The notes beneath the pieces were generated by a model that saw only the letters and a list, made by a program, of their open reading frames with translations, was not told where the DNA came from and made no database searches. Below are positions 17,243 through 30,996 of a DNA stretch of 64,000 nucleotides, one piece after another. The DNA comes from Paraneptunicella aestuarii (lineage in GTDB: Bacteria; Pseudomonadota; Gammaproteobacteria; Enterobacterales; Alteromonadaceae). How positions within the stretch are numbered: the first letter of the stretch is position 1; the number at the start of each line of letters is the position of its first letter. Location of the stretch: NCBI RefSeq assembly GCF_019900845.1, contig NZ_CP074570.1:2170001-2234000 (forward strand), in the 5' to 3' direction. The position numbers and the translations under genes are program-made.

Positions 17243-20200
17243 ATGCTACCTATTGTAAAACCAAATACGCCAGTCGCGGTTCCGTATCAGAAATTCCTGA
17301 ATGCGTTATCGGAAAGTGACTTTACCGGGGATATTGAATCAAGCTATTCCAGTCGTTTAGCGGTTGCTACGGATAACTCTGTTTATCAGCAATTACCTGA
17401 GGCTGTGATACTGCCGCGTACTATCGACGATTTGATTATTGTCGGTCGGCTTTTAGCAAAGAATCCTGAGGTAAAAGTAGGTGCTCGAGGTGGTGGTACA
17501 GGAACCAATGGGCAGTCTCTTACACCCGGCATTGTGGTTGATATGTCGCGACACATGCGAGATATCATCGAGATAAACATAAAAGAACGATGGGTCAGGG
17601 TACAGGCAGGGGTGATCAAAGATCAGTTGAATGATGTGTTGCGTCCCCATGGTTTTTTCTTTGCTCCCGATTTATCAACCAGCAACCGAGCGACTATTGG
17701 TGGAATGATCAATACTGATGCATCGGGGCAGGGATCATTAGTTTATGGTAAAACCAGTGATCATATTTTGGCCTTGTCAGCCGTATTACCTAACGGTGAA
17801 GTGATTGATACTGAGCTAAAGCCAGTCACATCATTACCGGAAAAAGAATCACGAACTCTAACGGCCATCAAGCAAGTGCTTGAAACCTGTATAGGAAAAC
17901 GTGAAGCCATACTGGCTAAATTTCCACGTTTAAACCGCTTTTTAACAGGATATGATCTGGAACACGCCGTTTCTGATGATTTATCTCAATATGATTTAGG
18001 GCGTATTATCGCGGGCTCTGAAGGTTCACTGGCCTTTGTTGCCGAAGCCAAACTCAATATTACGCCTATCCCCAATAGTAAAGCGCTCATTAATATCAAG
18101 TACGACTCATTTGAATCGGCTTTGCGTCATGCGCCTGCTATGGTGGCGGCAAAGGCTACATCAGTAGAAACCGTGGATAGCAATGTTTTAAATCTGGCTA
18201 AGCAGGATATTGTTTGGCATTCCGTGAGTGATTTGATTCAGGATGTGCCAGACAAAGATATGCTGGGGCTGAATATTGTCGAATATAACGGTGATAATCG
18301 CGAGCAGTTAGAAGCTCAAATAAACCAATTAACGCAACGTTTAGATGATGATATTGCTGAAAAACGCTTCGGTGTGATTGGATATCAGGTGACATACGGG
18401 CTTTCGGATATCGATAAAATTTATGGTATGCGCAAGAAAGCCGTTGGATTATTAGGTAAAACGCCGGGAAGTAAAAAACCGGTGGCCTTTGCTGAAGATA
18501 CCGCTGTGCCGCCTGAAAATCTGGCCGATTTTATTATGGAATTCCGTGCTTTGCTGGATGGTAAAGGTTTGCGCTACGGCATGTTTGGACATGTTGATGC
18601 AGGCGTTTTACATGTACGTCCGGCGTTGGATATGTGTGATCCCGAACAAGAAGTTCTATTACAGGAAATTTCCGATGAAGTGGTGGCATTGGTCGCTAAA
18701 TACGACGGCTTAATGTGGGGCGAGCATGGTAGGGGATATCGTAGTGAATACGGGCTGGATTTCTTCGGTGAAGAGCTGTTCACTGAGCTGCGTAAGATCA
18801 AATCTGCTTTTGACCCTCATAACCAGATGAACCCCGGAAAAATCTGTACACCATTGGAAAGTGACGAGCTGCTGGTGCGAGTGAGTGATACCAAGCGTGG
18901 TTATTATGATCGCCAAATTCCTGTCGAGGTTCGTGACAGCTGGGAACCTGCCATGAGCTGTAATGGCAATGGCTTATGCTTTAACTATGATGCCAAGTCC
19001 CCGATGTGCCCTTCTTATAAGGTGAAGGCGGATCGCCGCCATAGTCCCAAAGGCCGTGCCGGGATGATCCGTGAATGGTTAAGGCTGTTACAAGCTCAGA
19101 ATGTGGATATTGCTGATTTGGAAGCGAATGCTCAACCTGCGCCTTTTATGGAACGACGCAGTAACAGCGTCAGCTTGTTTAACCCCGCCAATGAAGATTT
19201 TTCTAAAGAAGTGTTTGAGGTGATGGATGATTGTTTGGCGTGTAAGGCATGTACCAATCAATGTCCGGTTAACGTCAGCGTGCCAGATTTTCGCGCCCGT
19301 TTTTTATCATTGTATTACACCCGCTACGCCAGACCATTAAAAGACTATTTCGTCGCGAATATTGAAAAAATGGCGCCTATGATGGCAAAAGTTCCCGGAC
19401 TCATTAACTGGGGATTGTCCATGAACTGGGTGAAGCGCCTTATTCGTAAACGTATTGGTTATATCGATACGCCAATGCTTTCCAGCCCTACATTGCGTTC
19501 TAGGGTGAAGCGAAAAGCGAAATACGATATTTCTGCGCTACAGAAATTGGATAATGAGCAAAAGCAAAAAACGGTGTTGATTGTTCAGGATCCTTTTACC
19601 AGTTTTTACGAAGCCGGGGTGGTGAGCGATATCGTTGATTTGGCGCTGGCACTGGGAATTACTCCTGTGGTGTTGCCTTTTAAACCCAATGGTAAGCCTC
19701 AGCATGTTAAAGGGTTTTTAAAAGAGTTTAATCAAACGGCTTCTGAAGCGTCGATGTTTTTGAATACTCATGCCGAACTTGGTATTCCTATGGTGGGTGT
19801 GGATCCTTCTATGGTGCTGTGTTACCGCGATGAATATAAAAAAGCATTGGGTGAGCGCCGAGGTGAGTTCAATGTATTGTTGGTGCATGAATGGTTAATG
19901 CAGCTGGCTGATAAAGGCATTGTTGCAACTAAAGCGCCACAAGACGTTGAGACTTATGCTTTGTTAGCCCATTGCACTGAGAAAACCATGTTGCCAGGAA
20001 GCGAAAAAGATTGGCAGAAAATCTTTCAGCATTTTGGTTTGCAGTTGCAAACGGTTGGCGTTGGATGTTGCGGTATGGCAGGTACGTTTGGTCATGAACA
20101 AAAGCATATGGAAGATTCCAGAGCCTTATTCGAGTTGAGTTGGCAACCGGCATTTGAGCAGTTTAATCCTGATCAGGTACTGATTACGGGATATTCATGC

Positions 20201-20278
20201 CGCAGCCAGGTAGCGCGATTTGAAGGGGTGAAACCCAAGCATCCGTTGCAAGCGTTGCTGCAACATTTAAAGAGTTAA
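17243..20278 (+). CDS. ydiJ: YdiJ-type D-2-hydroxyglutarate dehydrogenase (FAD / Fe-S / CCG fusion)
   Basis: 1011 aa, close along its whole length to E. coli YdiJ (D-2-hydroxyglutarate dehydrogenase). N-terminal FAD-binding domain (RGGGTGTNGQSL, ATIGGMINTDASGQGS), then the FAD-linked oxidase C domain with FGHVDAGVLHVRPAL and GEHGRGYRSEYG. A 4Fe-4S region CLACKACTNQCPVN begins at Cys664, with an additional CNGNGLCFNYDAKSPMCPS cluster of cysteines upstream. A C-terminal CCG domain has VGVGCCGMAGTFG. It likely oxidises D-2-hydroxyglutarate from serine synthesis and passes electrons to the respiratory chain. A structured gap and a small conserved gene follow. Confidence 0.93.
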   Translation: MLPIVKPNTPVAVPYQKFLNALSESDFTGDIESSYSSRLAVATDNSVYQQLPEAVILPRTIDDLIIVGRLLAKNPEVKVGARGGGTGTNGQSLTPGIVVDMSRHMRDIIEINIKERWVRVQAGVIKDQLNDVLRPHGFFFAPDLSTSNRATIGGMINTDASGQGSLVYGKTSDHILALSAVLPNGEVIDTELKPVTSLPEKESRTLTAIKQVLETCIGKREAILAKFPRLNRFLTGYDLEHAVSDDLSQYDLGRIIAGSEGSLAFVAEAKLNITPIPNSKALINIKYDSFESALRHAPAMVAAKATSVETVDSNVLNLAKQDIVWHSVSDLIQDVPDKDMLGLNIVEYNGDNREQLEAQINQLTQRLDDDIAEKRFGVIGYQVTYGLSDIDKIYGMRKKAVGLLGKTPGSKKPVAFAEDTAVPPENLADFIMEFRALLDGKGLRYGMFGHVDAGVLHVRPALDMCDPEQEVLLQEISDEVVALVAKYDGLMWGEHGRGYRSEYGLDFFGEELFTELRKIKSAFDPHNQMNPGKICTPLESDELLVRVSDTKRGYYDRQIPVEVRDSWEPAMSCNGNGLCFNYDAKSPMCPSYKVKADRRHSPKGRAGMIREWLRLLQAQNVDIADLEANAQPAPFMERRSNSVSLFNPANEDFSKEVFEVMDDCLACKACTNQCPVNVSVPDFRARFLSLYYTRYARPLKDYFVANIEKMAPMMAKVPGLINWGLSMNWVKRLIRKRIGYIDTPMLSSPTLRSRVKRKAKYDISALQKLDNEQKQKTVLIVQDPFTSFYEAGVVSDIVDLALALGITPVVLPFKPNGKPQHVKGFLKEFNQTASEASMFLNTHAELGIPMVGVDPSMVLCYRDEYKKALGERRGEFNVLLVHEWLMQLADKGIVATKAPQDVETYALLAHCTEKTMLPGSEKDWQKIFQHFGLQLQTVGVGCCGMAGTFGHEQKHMEDSRALFELSWQPAFEQFNPDQVLITGYSCRSQVARFEGVKPKHPLQALLQHLKS

Positions 20279-20299
20279 TCGCAATTATATTTTAAAAGG

Positions 20300-20329
20300 G
20301 CTGAGTGATGAATCTTCACATCAGCCCGT
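20300..20329 (+). repeat. Hairpin between ydiJ and the downstream small gene
   Basis: GGGCTGA and TCAGCCC pair, with an additional internal GTGA/TCAC. No U-tract follows. It could be an mRNA-processing or attenuating structure between the two co-oriented genes. Confidence 0.5.
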
Positions 20330-20349
20330 AGTGAAGTTAGGCAAATATT

Positions 20350-20769
20350 ATGACAGAAACAGCATCAAATCAGACATCACAAGCTCCTGAGCTTACCCCG
20401 GAGCAGCAGGAAGGCATGGTATGGGCGCAAGGGCAATTGCGTAATGCCAGCAAATTCCTGGCAGAAAAAGGCGTTATTTTAGAAACCGTTTTTAATGAAG
20501 TTAGCACCTATATGACCAACAAGGTGGCTATCTTTAAAATTCGCGATAAAGAACGTAACAAGTATTGGGTGATTACTGGCGATATGCCTACGGATTACGC
20601 GCCAGCGTCAGTGGCGAAAGACTATAAAGAAGCGGCTCGCCATTTTTCCTTAAATTGGCAGTTGAAGGCCGAAAATATCATTAGAATGCCGACACGTACT
20701 AAGGTACAGAGCGAATTCGCGCAATTGTTGGTGAACAAAGCGGAAGAGCTTTATTCTCTGATTGACTAG
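20350..20769 (+). CDS. Conserved small protein, DUF4826-like
   Basis: 139 aa, hydrophilic, no signal peptide or membrane segment. The N-terminus is Thr/Gln-rich and disordered (1-20). The core has KVAIFKIRDKERNKYWVITGDMPTDYAP and ARHFSLNWQLKAENI. From memory this resembles the DUF4826 family found in Alteromonadales and relatives; no function is known. It lies 71 bases after ydiJ on the same strand, so it may be co-transcribed. A strong bidirectional hairpin follows. Confidence 0.8.
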   Translation: MTETASNQTSQAPELTPEQQEGMVWAQGQLRNASKFLAEKGVILETVFNEVSTYMTNKVAIFKIRDKERNKYWVITGDMPTDYAPASVAKDYKEAARHFSLNWQLKAENIIRMPTRTKVQSEFAQLLVNKAEELYSLID

Positions 20770-20871
20770 CTTTCTTTTTGCTAAAAATATCTTGGTGTTA
20801 GGTAGCACTGAATATTAAGAAAAACGCCCAAGAAAAGCGCCCAAGAAAAGCAGCCATGAAGAGCAACTATT

Positions 20872-20910
20872 AAACAGATAGAGCAAAGATTGACTTTGCT
20901 CTATCTGTTT
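20872..20910. terminator. Bidirectional terminator between convergent genes
   Basis: AAACAGATAGAGCAAAG (20872-20888), loop ATTGA, CTTTGCTCTATCTGTTT (20894-20910): a perfect 17-bp stem with A-rich 5' and T-rich 3' ends. It serves both the small gene on the plus strand and the cupin gene on the minus strand. Confidence 0.9.
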
Positions 20911-20920
20911 CTAACTTTAG

Positions 20921-22111
20921 TTAGTCATGCACAATGACTTCCCACATACCGTTAATTAGCAATGCGATGATAAAAGCATTGAGTTGTGCACTATTCCTGA
21001 CTTGAGCGGTGATCTTGCTTTGACGTGACGACAGAAGCGATTTTAGATAGTCGATTTCCCACTCTTCACCTTGATATTCAAAAGCTTGCCCATTAAGTGC
21101 CAGATTTAACGTACAGAGGTTATTTTGTTCTGTGTATTGATGTGTCTTTTCATGTGTCTTTTCATGTGAGCCTGGCTCCATAAATACCGCAATAGTGTCG
21201 GCGGACTTTTCTATATAAGTCGCTTGAGCAAATTGATGTTCGGCTTCGCTTTGGGTCAGTTGTACAGGTTCGTCTTCTTCATCAAAGTCTTTATTCTGAT
21301 CCGAAGCAAAACTTAACAGCCAATTCTCCAAACAAGGTGAGTCGATAGCTTCTTGCATGAGAGATTTGATACGTTGTAGCTCTGCTTGCTTTATTTCTGC
21401 ACTGTGGCTCCGCAGTATAATGTCAGGGTCGGTGTAACGATGGGTCTTAATTTCGTGTTCTAATAAATAGGACGCGAAGCTATCCAATAATTGGCTCTGC
21501 TCTGGCGCTCTAAACCCAACGGAATAATTTAAACATTCTTCTAATGCGATCCCATCATGTGGAAAGCCCGGGGGGATATAGATGATGTCCCCGGGGTAGA
21601 GCACCTCGTCAATAATGGGCGTAAAGGGCTCTATTTGTGACAAGCCAGGATGAGGTTTCACTGAGGTGAAACTGCCTTTGTCGCCTACTTTCCAATTACG
21701 TGAACCTTTGCCTTGAATAATAAATACATCATATTGGTCAAGGTGAGGCCCTACGCCTGCATTAGCGACAGAAAAGCTCACCATTAGGTCGTCTACACGC
21801 CAGTTTGGAATGAAATTAAACTCATCCAGGATATAGGCTGCTTCTTGCAAATACTCGTTCACGCCTCTGACTAACAAGCTCCAGTTGTCTTTACAGACGG
21901 CTTCAAAGTCTTCTATCGGGCCTTGTGTAACATCCCACTGCTGCTGGTTATTTTGGCTAATAATACGACTATCTACTTCAGGATATTGTGCCAGTCCTGC
22001 CAGGTCGTGTTCATCGAGTGGATCCGCGAATTGAGGCAAGCCCTGTCTGATTAACAGTGGCTTTTTTTGCCAGTATTCTTTGATAAATTGTTCAATGTCG
22101 AGTTGTATCAT
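20921..22111 (-). CDS. roxA: JmjC/cupin 2-oxoglutarate oxygenase, RoxA/YcfD-like (ribosomal protein uL16 arginine hydroxylase)
   Basis: Fe(II)/2-oxoglutarate-dependent protein hydroxylase; E. coli YcfD hydroxylates an arginine of ribosomal protein L16. 396 aa. Iron ligands are His123 and Asp125 (GPHLDQYDVF) and His185 (PPGFPHDG). NWRVDDLMVSFS and LNYSVGFRAP are family features. The C-terminal winged-helix-like part is variable and carries a HEKTHEKTH tandem insertion. Its start overlaps the 3' end of the adenylate cyclase gene by 20 bp, so translation may be coupled to it. Confidence 0.9.
   Translation of the reverse strand: MIQLDIEQFIKEYWQKKPLLIRQGLPQFADPLDEHDLAGLAQYPEVDSRIISQNNQQQWDVTQGPIEDFEAVCKDNWSLLVRGVNEYLQEAAYILDEFNFIPNWRVDDLMVSFSVANAGVGPHLDQYDVFIIQGKGSRNWKVGDKGSFTSVKPHPGLSQIEPFTPIIDEVLYPGDIIYIPPGFPHDGIALEECLNYSVGFRAPEQSQLLDSFASYLLEHEIKTHRYTDPDIILRSHSAEIKQAELQRIKSLMQEAIDSPCLENWLLSFASDQNKDFDEEDEPVQLTQSEAEHQFAQATYIEKSADTIAVFMEPGSHEKTHEKTHQYTEQNNLCTLNLALNGQAFEYQGEEWEIDYLKSLLSSRQSKITAQVRNSAQLNAFIIALLINGMWEVIVHD
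21141..21164 (-). repeat. 12-bp tandem duplication inside the roxA-like gene
   Basis: TGTGTCTTTTCA occurs twice in tandem and encodes the in-frame HEKT-HEKT in the variable C-terminal region. The frame is preserved. Confidence 0.8.
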
Positions 22112-23333
22112 GGGTTTTTAATCCAACTAAGAAATAACAGGGGATTCGCCCTATGCCTTTGATGTCAATGGTATCACGAGATTCAAAGCGAAAGTCGTCA
22201 ATAACCAATTTATAGGTGTTATGTGAGACCTGAACTTTGTCATTAACGCCTTGGCTTTCCATACGTGATGCGAGATTTACGGCTTCACCCCATAAATCGT
22301 AGCAAAATTTGTCTTTTCCTATGACACCGGCTACAACCGAACCGGAGTTCACGCCAATGCGTAACCCTGCGTTGATGCCATGTAGCTGGCTAATCTCATT
22401 AAACACCTTGCGCATTTCTAATGCGCAAAGACAGGTTAAGCGTGCATGGTTTTTAATTTCTATTGGTACGCCACACACTGCCATGTATTCGTCGCCAATG
22501 GTTTTGATTTTTTCCAGGCTGTAGATTTTGCATATTTTATCAAAGGCAGAGAACACATCGTTCAATAAGTTGAGCAGCGCTTCAGGTTCTAATGTTTGGC
22601 TCAGTTCAGAGAAGCCCTGAATATCGGCAAACAGGATTGTGGCATTTTCAAATCTGTCTGCAACCGGTTGTTTGTCTTGTTTGAGCCTATTGGCGACAGG
22701 ATAGGGAAGGATATTAAGCAATAGTGATTCGGAACGTTTTTGTTCCTGAGCCAGTTTTTGCCAGCTTATCTGGGTATTTCTGAGAATGAGGTAGCTACTC
22801 AACAGGCTGAGAAAAATAAGAAGCAGGTTGTTGAGTTGTGCCAGTTTACTTTGGTAATTCAAGTCTATATCTGTGATTGGTAGAGTAAGCCACTGTGTAT
22901 CCCAGAGGATAAAAAGCAGGGAGAAGGTAAGCGTGCTTGCGATACTGATGTGTTTTTTGTTTTCAGGGAAAGTAAAGGGAAGAATGAAGATGCCCAAAAT
23001 GAGTAGTTGGTGCATATTGCTGCTGTTTCCCAGGTAAATGGTTGAGCTCAGGATAAAGCTGCAAAAGGTGATAATTAAGCAAGAACGGGCAGAAGTGATT
23101 TGATGATAGGCACTAAGAATCGGAACCAGAATGATGGCGCAGATATGGCAAAGAATAATGAGAATTTCAATGTTGCCACCTTCCTGCCAGTAAAAGTAGT
23201 GAAAAGGAAGTTGCAACATCAGCATTGCAAAGCAAACCAGAGCGATAATATTGGTGAGGCGGATAGGGTTAATATTACAAAGATTATTTGGTTCAATACC
23301 AGCCCATAGCCATTTTCTGACTAAACAGTCCAT
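22092..23333 (-). CDS. Membrane-bound class III adenylate cyclase
   Basis: 413 aa. Six hydrophobic segments fill residues 25-186 (roughly 25-45, 57-77, 83-101, 107-122, 128-146, 167-186). A short linker (LLLNILPYPVANRL) and a C-terminal class III catalytic domain follow. Metal aspartates are Asp237 (LFADIQGFS) and Asp281 (TIGDEYM). The purine-specifying Lys277 and Asp346 (YDLWGEAVN) are the adenylate-type pair, and Asn353/Arg357 are the transition-state residues. All catalytic residues are present, so it should make cAMP. GGAG lies 9 bases before the ATG. Overlaps the roxA-like gene downstream. Confidence 0.93.
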   Translation of the reverse strand: MDCLVRKWLWAGIEPNNLCNINPIRLTNIIALVCFAMLMLQLPFHYFYWQEGGNIEILIILCHICAIILVPILSAYHQITSARSCLIITFCSFILSSTIYLGNSSNMHQLLILGIFILPFTFPENKKHISIASTLTFSLLFILWDTQWLTLPITDIDLNYQSKLAQLNNLLLIFLSLLSSYLILRNTQISWQKLAQEQKRSESLLLNILPYPVANRLKQDKQPVADRFENATILFADIQGFSELSQTLEPEALLNLLNDVFSAFDKICKIYSLEKIKTIGDEYMAVCGVPIEIKNHARLTCLCALEMRKVFNEISQLHGINAGLRIGVNSGSVVAGVIGKDKFCYDLWGEAVNLASRMESQGVNDKVQVSHNTYKLVIDDFRFESRDTIDIKGIGRIPCYFLVGLKTHDTTRH

Positions 23334-23404
23334 GTTTGTGACTCCAACGATGTCTTTTTACAAGTTCCCTCTACTTGTGAAATGAGCTTTTTGAAGCGTT
23401 AAAT

Positions 23405-23448
23405 ACAAAAAACTCATTGGGATGGAGTCTAACCAACGCCAATGAGTT
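23405..23448 (-). terminator. Terminator of the mnmA-hflD-purB operon
   Basis: AACTCATTGG (23411-23420) pairs with CCAATGAGTT (23439-23448). On the minus strand the hairpin is followed by a T-rich tract ending in TTTGTATTT. Confidence 0.85.
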
Positions 23449-23478
23449 TGTGAATAGTCTATGCTGAAAATTAGAATA

Positions 23479-24864
<1,386 letters not shown>

Positions 24865-25497
24865 TTAGAATTGATCGTTTAAACGTTGCTGCAGTAAATC
24901 AACAACCTTAAGGATTTTTTTGCGTTGGAAAATGATGTTGCGTCTTTTGCCACCCAACTGTCGCCATAATACGGCAGAGCGAATGCCTGCCAGTAGAATG
25001 GCTCTTACTTTGTCTTGCACACCTGCCTGTTTAAGGATAGTCGGATTTCCAGCAACCTGGATCTTGCTACCCAAAGGGCTGATGACATCTTTGTAAATAC
25101 TTGCCAGATTGGACATCATTTGTGTTTCAAACAATGAGCTGTGTAATTTCAGACGCTTGATATTGTCAATACGCTTGGCAAGGTCAGACATGTTTTGAGG
25201 ATTACGCATTAATTTGCGTTCTAATCCCAGAATGTCTGCAACGTAGCGGGTGATTTCTGAGTCTTTGGGCTTACTGGAATGTCCTAATTGACTGCTCAAC
25301 GTTTCAATGCCCAAATGCAGGTTTTTAAGATTGCCGTAAATGTCAATCGTTTCGTCTGGGTCGGTAATGGTGATGGATTCCAAAGATGCTTCAAAGGCAT
25401 CCTGGTCGCATTTACCCGTGCGAGCTAGCGTTTTCACCAATAGCGCAGCTTGGCAGACTCCTGCGAGTGCCAACTGCATGTTCATAAAGTTACTCAT
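24865..25497 (-). CDS. hflD: HflD, lysogenization-regulator family protein
   Basis: 210 aa membrane-peripheral helical protein (DUF489). The N-terminus LALAGVCQAALLVKTLARTG is diagnostic, and ILLAGIRSAVLWRQLGGKR near the C-terminus is conserved. In E. coli it influences phage lambda CII stability; its housekeeping role is unclear. Its ATG overlaps the mnmA stop by one base (TAATG), so it is translationally coupled to mnmA. Middle gene of the mnmA-hflD-purB operon. Confidence 0.94.
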   Translation of the reverse strand: MSNFMNMQLALAGVCQAALLVKTLARTGKCDQDAFEASLESITITDPDETIDIYGNLKNLHLGIETLSSQLGHSSKPKDSEITRYVADILGLERKLMRNPQNMSDLAKRIDNIKRLKLHSSLFETQMMSNLASIYKDVISPLGSKIQVAGNPTILKQAGVQDKVRAILLAGIRSAVLWRQLGGKRRNIIFQRKKILKVVDLLQQRLNDQF

Positions 25498-26621
25498 TAT
25501 CGAATATAACTCTCAATAATCCCGCCCCCCAAGCAGACGTCTCCGTCATAAAATACTGCTGATTGGCCTGGGGTAACTGCTTTTTGCGGGGTGTTGAATA
25601 ATACTTCTACTACCTCACCTTTTGGAGTGACTGTGCAGGGGATGTCCGCCTGCCGATAGCGAGTTTTAACGGTAAGTTGGGTACTACCTTGAGGGCCTTT
25701 ACGATCGACCCAGTGTAGCTGTTTGGCAATTAAGCCATCGGAAAACAGGCGAGGGTGATTCGCACCCTGACCAACAATCAATACGTTGCGCTGAACGTCC
25801 TTATCGACCACATACCAAGGCTCGTCGCCATGATCTTTCTGACCGCCGATAAGCAAGCCTTTACGTTGCCCCAAGGTGTGATACATCAAGCCTTGATGCT
25901 CACCTATTGCTTCGCCTTCTGCGGTTTCGATAATGCCGGGGTTGGCGGGTAAATATTGCGCGAGAAAATCTTTAAATTTGCGTTCACCAATGAAGCAAAT
26001 GCCTGTACTGTCTTTTTTGTCATGGGTGATTAGGCCATGCTGTTTGGCAAGTTCTCGTACTTCTGGTTTGGGTAAATGCCCAATAGGAAAGAGAGTCTGA
26101 GCAATTTGCTCTTCGCCAAGCGTGTACAGGAAATAACTTTGGTCTTTGTTGTCGTCATGACCACGACAAAGCTGCCAATGTCCATCGTGCCAGCGTTTTT
26201 GAGTGTAATGACCGGTAGCAATGAAATCGGCATGTAAGTCTTCTGCGGCAAATTCCAGAAAAGCTTTAAACTTGATTTCCTTGTTACACATGATATCGGG
26301 ATTCGGTGTTCTACCGGCTTTGTATTCTTCAAGGAAATATTCGAAGACATTGTCCCAATATTCTGCCGCAAAATTGATGGTGTGAAGTTCAATGCCTAAT
26401 TTGTCAGCTACTGCTTGAGCATCTTTGAGATCTTCCGCTGCAGCGCAGTATTCGTCATTATCATCTTCTTCCCAGTTTTTCATAAACAGGCCTTCAACCT
26501 GATAGCCTTGCTCTTTCAGCAGCAATGCTGATACGGATGAATCAACGCCGCCGGACATGCCAACGATGACTTTGGTATCTTGAGGTAATTTACTGGTTAT
26601 GGGAGACGATTCTGTTGACAT
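25497..26621 (-). CDS. mnmA: tRNA-specific 2-thiouridylase MnmA
   Basis: Thiolates U34 of tRNA Lys, Glu and Gln with sulfur relayed from IscS/TusE. 374 aa. PP-loop [14 protein letters not shown] (21-34), nucleophile Cys112 ([12 protein letters not shown]) and Cys209 ([10 protein letters not shown]) forming the persulfide pair. FMKNWEEDD and [10 protein letters not shown] are also characteristic. First gene of the mnmA-hflD-purB operon; about 250 bp of upstream DNA separates it from rluE. Confidence 0.97.
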   Translation of the reverse strand: MSTESSPITSKLPQDTKVIVGMSGGVDSSVSALLLKEQGYQVEGLFMKNWEEDDNDEYCAAAEDLKDAQAVADKLGIELHTINFAAEYWDNVFEYFLEEYKAGRTPNPDIMCNKEIKFKAFLEFAAEDLHADFIATGHYTQKRWHDGHWQLCRGHDDNKDQSYFLYTLGEEQIAQTLFPIGHLPKPEVRELAKQHGLITHDKKDSTGICFIGERKFKDFLAQYLPANPGIIETAEGEAIGEHQGLMYHTLGQRKGLLIGGQKDHGDEPWYVVDKDVQRNVLIVGQGANHPRLFSDGLIAKQLHWVDRKGPQGSTQLTVKTRYRQADIPCTVTPKGEVVEVLFNTPQKAVTPGQSAVFYDGDVCLGGGIIESYIR

Positions 26622-26874
26622 TAAATACTTTTCTCTCGCAATGTCTATAATTAGGTTGAACTTTGGATTGCCACAATTTTGTTTCCCTATTTGTTTCCTT
26701 GAGGGAAAGGGATGCGCATAGTAGCAAAAACAAGGCTGTAATTCATGAAAATTACATGATTTAACGAAGGAAATTCGTAAATTAATTTGTGTTGTCCCTG
26801 CTTTTTACCCATGTTCTCCATTTTTATGTTCATTTAATGACTGTTTTGGAGAAAAATTGCACTGTTAAGCGTTA

Positions 26875-27471
26875 TCAGGCGTTGTTTTCAATGATTCTGT
26901 ATTCGCCATTTGCAATGCCGTCGATTGTCCAGTTTCCAATTCGATAACGGATTAATCGCAATGTAGGGTAGCCGATATGCGCTGTCATACGTCTGACCTG
27001 ACGATTACGTCCTTCTGTCAGGGTCACAGCTAGCCAGCTGGTTGGTATATTTTTACGTTCTCTGATAGGTGGATTTCTCGGCCAAATATTGGGTTCGGGG
27101 ATTAATTTGACTTTTGCCGGTTTGGTTAAGCCGTCTTTTAAATCCAGACCCTTTCTGAATTCAGCTAACTTGTCTTCTGTCGGAATGCCTTCAACCTGAA
27201 CCCAGTAGGTTTTGCTGATGTTTTTATCTGGGGAAGTTAATTTGTTTTGCAACTGCCCATTATTGGTCAGCAGTAAAAGTCCTTCGCTATCTCTATCTAA
27301 TCGTCCTGCCGCGTAGACACCAGGAACATCAATGTAGTCTTTTAGCGTTCCCCGCTCATTGCCCGGTTCCCCATTATCGGTAAATTGACTCAGTACGTTG
27401 AAGGGCTTGTTAAACAGAATAATGCATTCCTGACTTGCTTTGCTCGGAAAGACTTTTTTAGAAGAACTCAT
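26875..27471 (-). CDS. rluE: 23S rRNA pseudouridine synthase, RluE type (RsuA family)
   Basis: 198 aa. Isomerises a uridine in the 23S rRNA peptidyl-transferase region (U2457 in E. coli). Catalytic motif [16 protein letters not shown] contains the Asp nucleophile. [12 protein letters not shown] at the start and [11 protein letters not shown] near the end are RsuA-family. The stretch [15 protein letters not shown] is what marks the RluE subgroup. It lacks the N-terminal S4 domain of RsuA, as RluE does. Monocistronic. Confidence 0.93.
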   Translation of the reverse strand: MSSSKKVFPSKASQECIILFNKPFNVLSQFTDNGEPGNERGTLKDYIDVPGVYAAGRLDRDSEGLLLLTNNGQLQNKLTSPDKNISKTYWVQVEGIPTEDKLAEFRKGLDLKDGLTKPAKVKLIPEPNIWPRNPPIRERKNIPTSWLAVTLTEGRNRQVRRMTAHIGYPTLRLIRYRIGNWTIDGIANGEYRIIENNA

Positions 27472-30177
<2,706 letters not shown>

Positions 30178-30200
30178 ACGTCAATTATTCAAGTTTGAAG

Positions 30201-30228
30201 GCCTGGTTTTATACCAGGCTTTTTTTTT
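30201..30228 (+). terminator. Intrinsic terminator after icd
   Basis: GCCTGGT (30201-30207), 5-base loop, ACCAGGC (30213-30219), then nine T. Confidence 0.95.
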
Positions 30229-30528
30229 GGCTAAGGCTTGCATCAGTTTCAGGCAAGGTGCTGAAAAGTTGCACATGAAAAAGTAACTATATTTAATTTG
30301 AAATGTTAAAGCGTAGATAATTTAAACAAGAAAAATGAAAGCTAAAAATATTTAGGATTGGCAACGATAGAAAGTTGAATGGACAATATATAACCAGTAT
30401 CGAATCGCAGAAAGAAAAATAAAATACCTTAGCGAGAAGTTATTTTCATTTGATTTGTAAAGTATTCAAGCTGAACATTGTTAAGACACCACCAAAACAT
30501 ATTCAGTTCGATTTTGTGATCCTGATAG
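30229..30528. other. 300-bp AT-rich gap between icd and cspD terminators
   Basis: No supported gene. A short minus-strand frame overlapping cspD here is a shadow. Confidence 0.5.
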
Positions 30529-30555
30529 AAAAGCAGCCCCCCCCTGCCTGCTTTT
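30529..30555 (-). terminator. Terminator of cspD with an 8-C homopolymer in the loop
   Basis: AAAAGCAG (30529-30536) pairs with CTGCTTTT (30548-30555). On the minus strand the T-run ends the stem. The plus-strand loop contains eight consecutive C (30537-30544). Confidence 0.75.
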
Positions 30556-30561
30556 ACCATC

Positions 30562-30780
30562 TTAACGATAGCTGTCCTCTGGAAGAGTAATGTTTGCTGC
30601 ATGAAGACCTTTAGGGCCTTGTTCAACATCAAACTTCACTTCCTGACCGGCTTTGAGGGTTCTATATCCGTCCATTTGAATGGTTGAAAAATGTGCAAAG
30701 ACATCTTCTCCACCATCTTCTGGTACGATAAATCCAAACCCTTTTGCGTTGTTAAACCACTTAACTTTACCTACTGCCAT
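30562..30780 (-). CDS. cspD: Cold-shock-domain protein CspD
   Basis: 72 aa single cold-shock domain. RNP1 KGFGFI and RNP2 VFAHF are intact in [20 protein letters not shown]. Its divergent position next to clpS identifies it as CspD, which in E. coli binds single-stranded DNA and inhibits replication in stationary phase. The minus-strand leader upstream of the ATG contains GGAG about 19 bases away, so the SD is not optimal. Confidence 0.93.
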   Translation of the reverse strand: MAVGKVKWFNNAKGFGFIVPEDGGEDVFAHFSTIQMDGYRTLKAGQEVKFDVEQGPKGLHAANITLPEDSYR

Positions 30781-30996
30781 AATTTAATTCCGGATTTGCT
30801 CCTTGATCTAATTAGTGAAGACCCCACTATACCTCTAACGACATCCATAATGAATTAACGCCAAAAGTAGCAGCGGGCGTTTAATTAACAAATTAAATGT
30901 AGTTATGGTACTCTGCAAGTGTCAAGGAATAATTGAATATTTGTCTGATAAGTTAAATTTTTGGGTCAATTTCATCAAAGTAGCTATTATTAAACT

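Noticed and set aside
30429..30632. 67-aa minus-strand ORF overlapping cspD
   Set aside because: Overlaps the 3' end of cspD and the cspD terminator in another frame and resembles no family.
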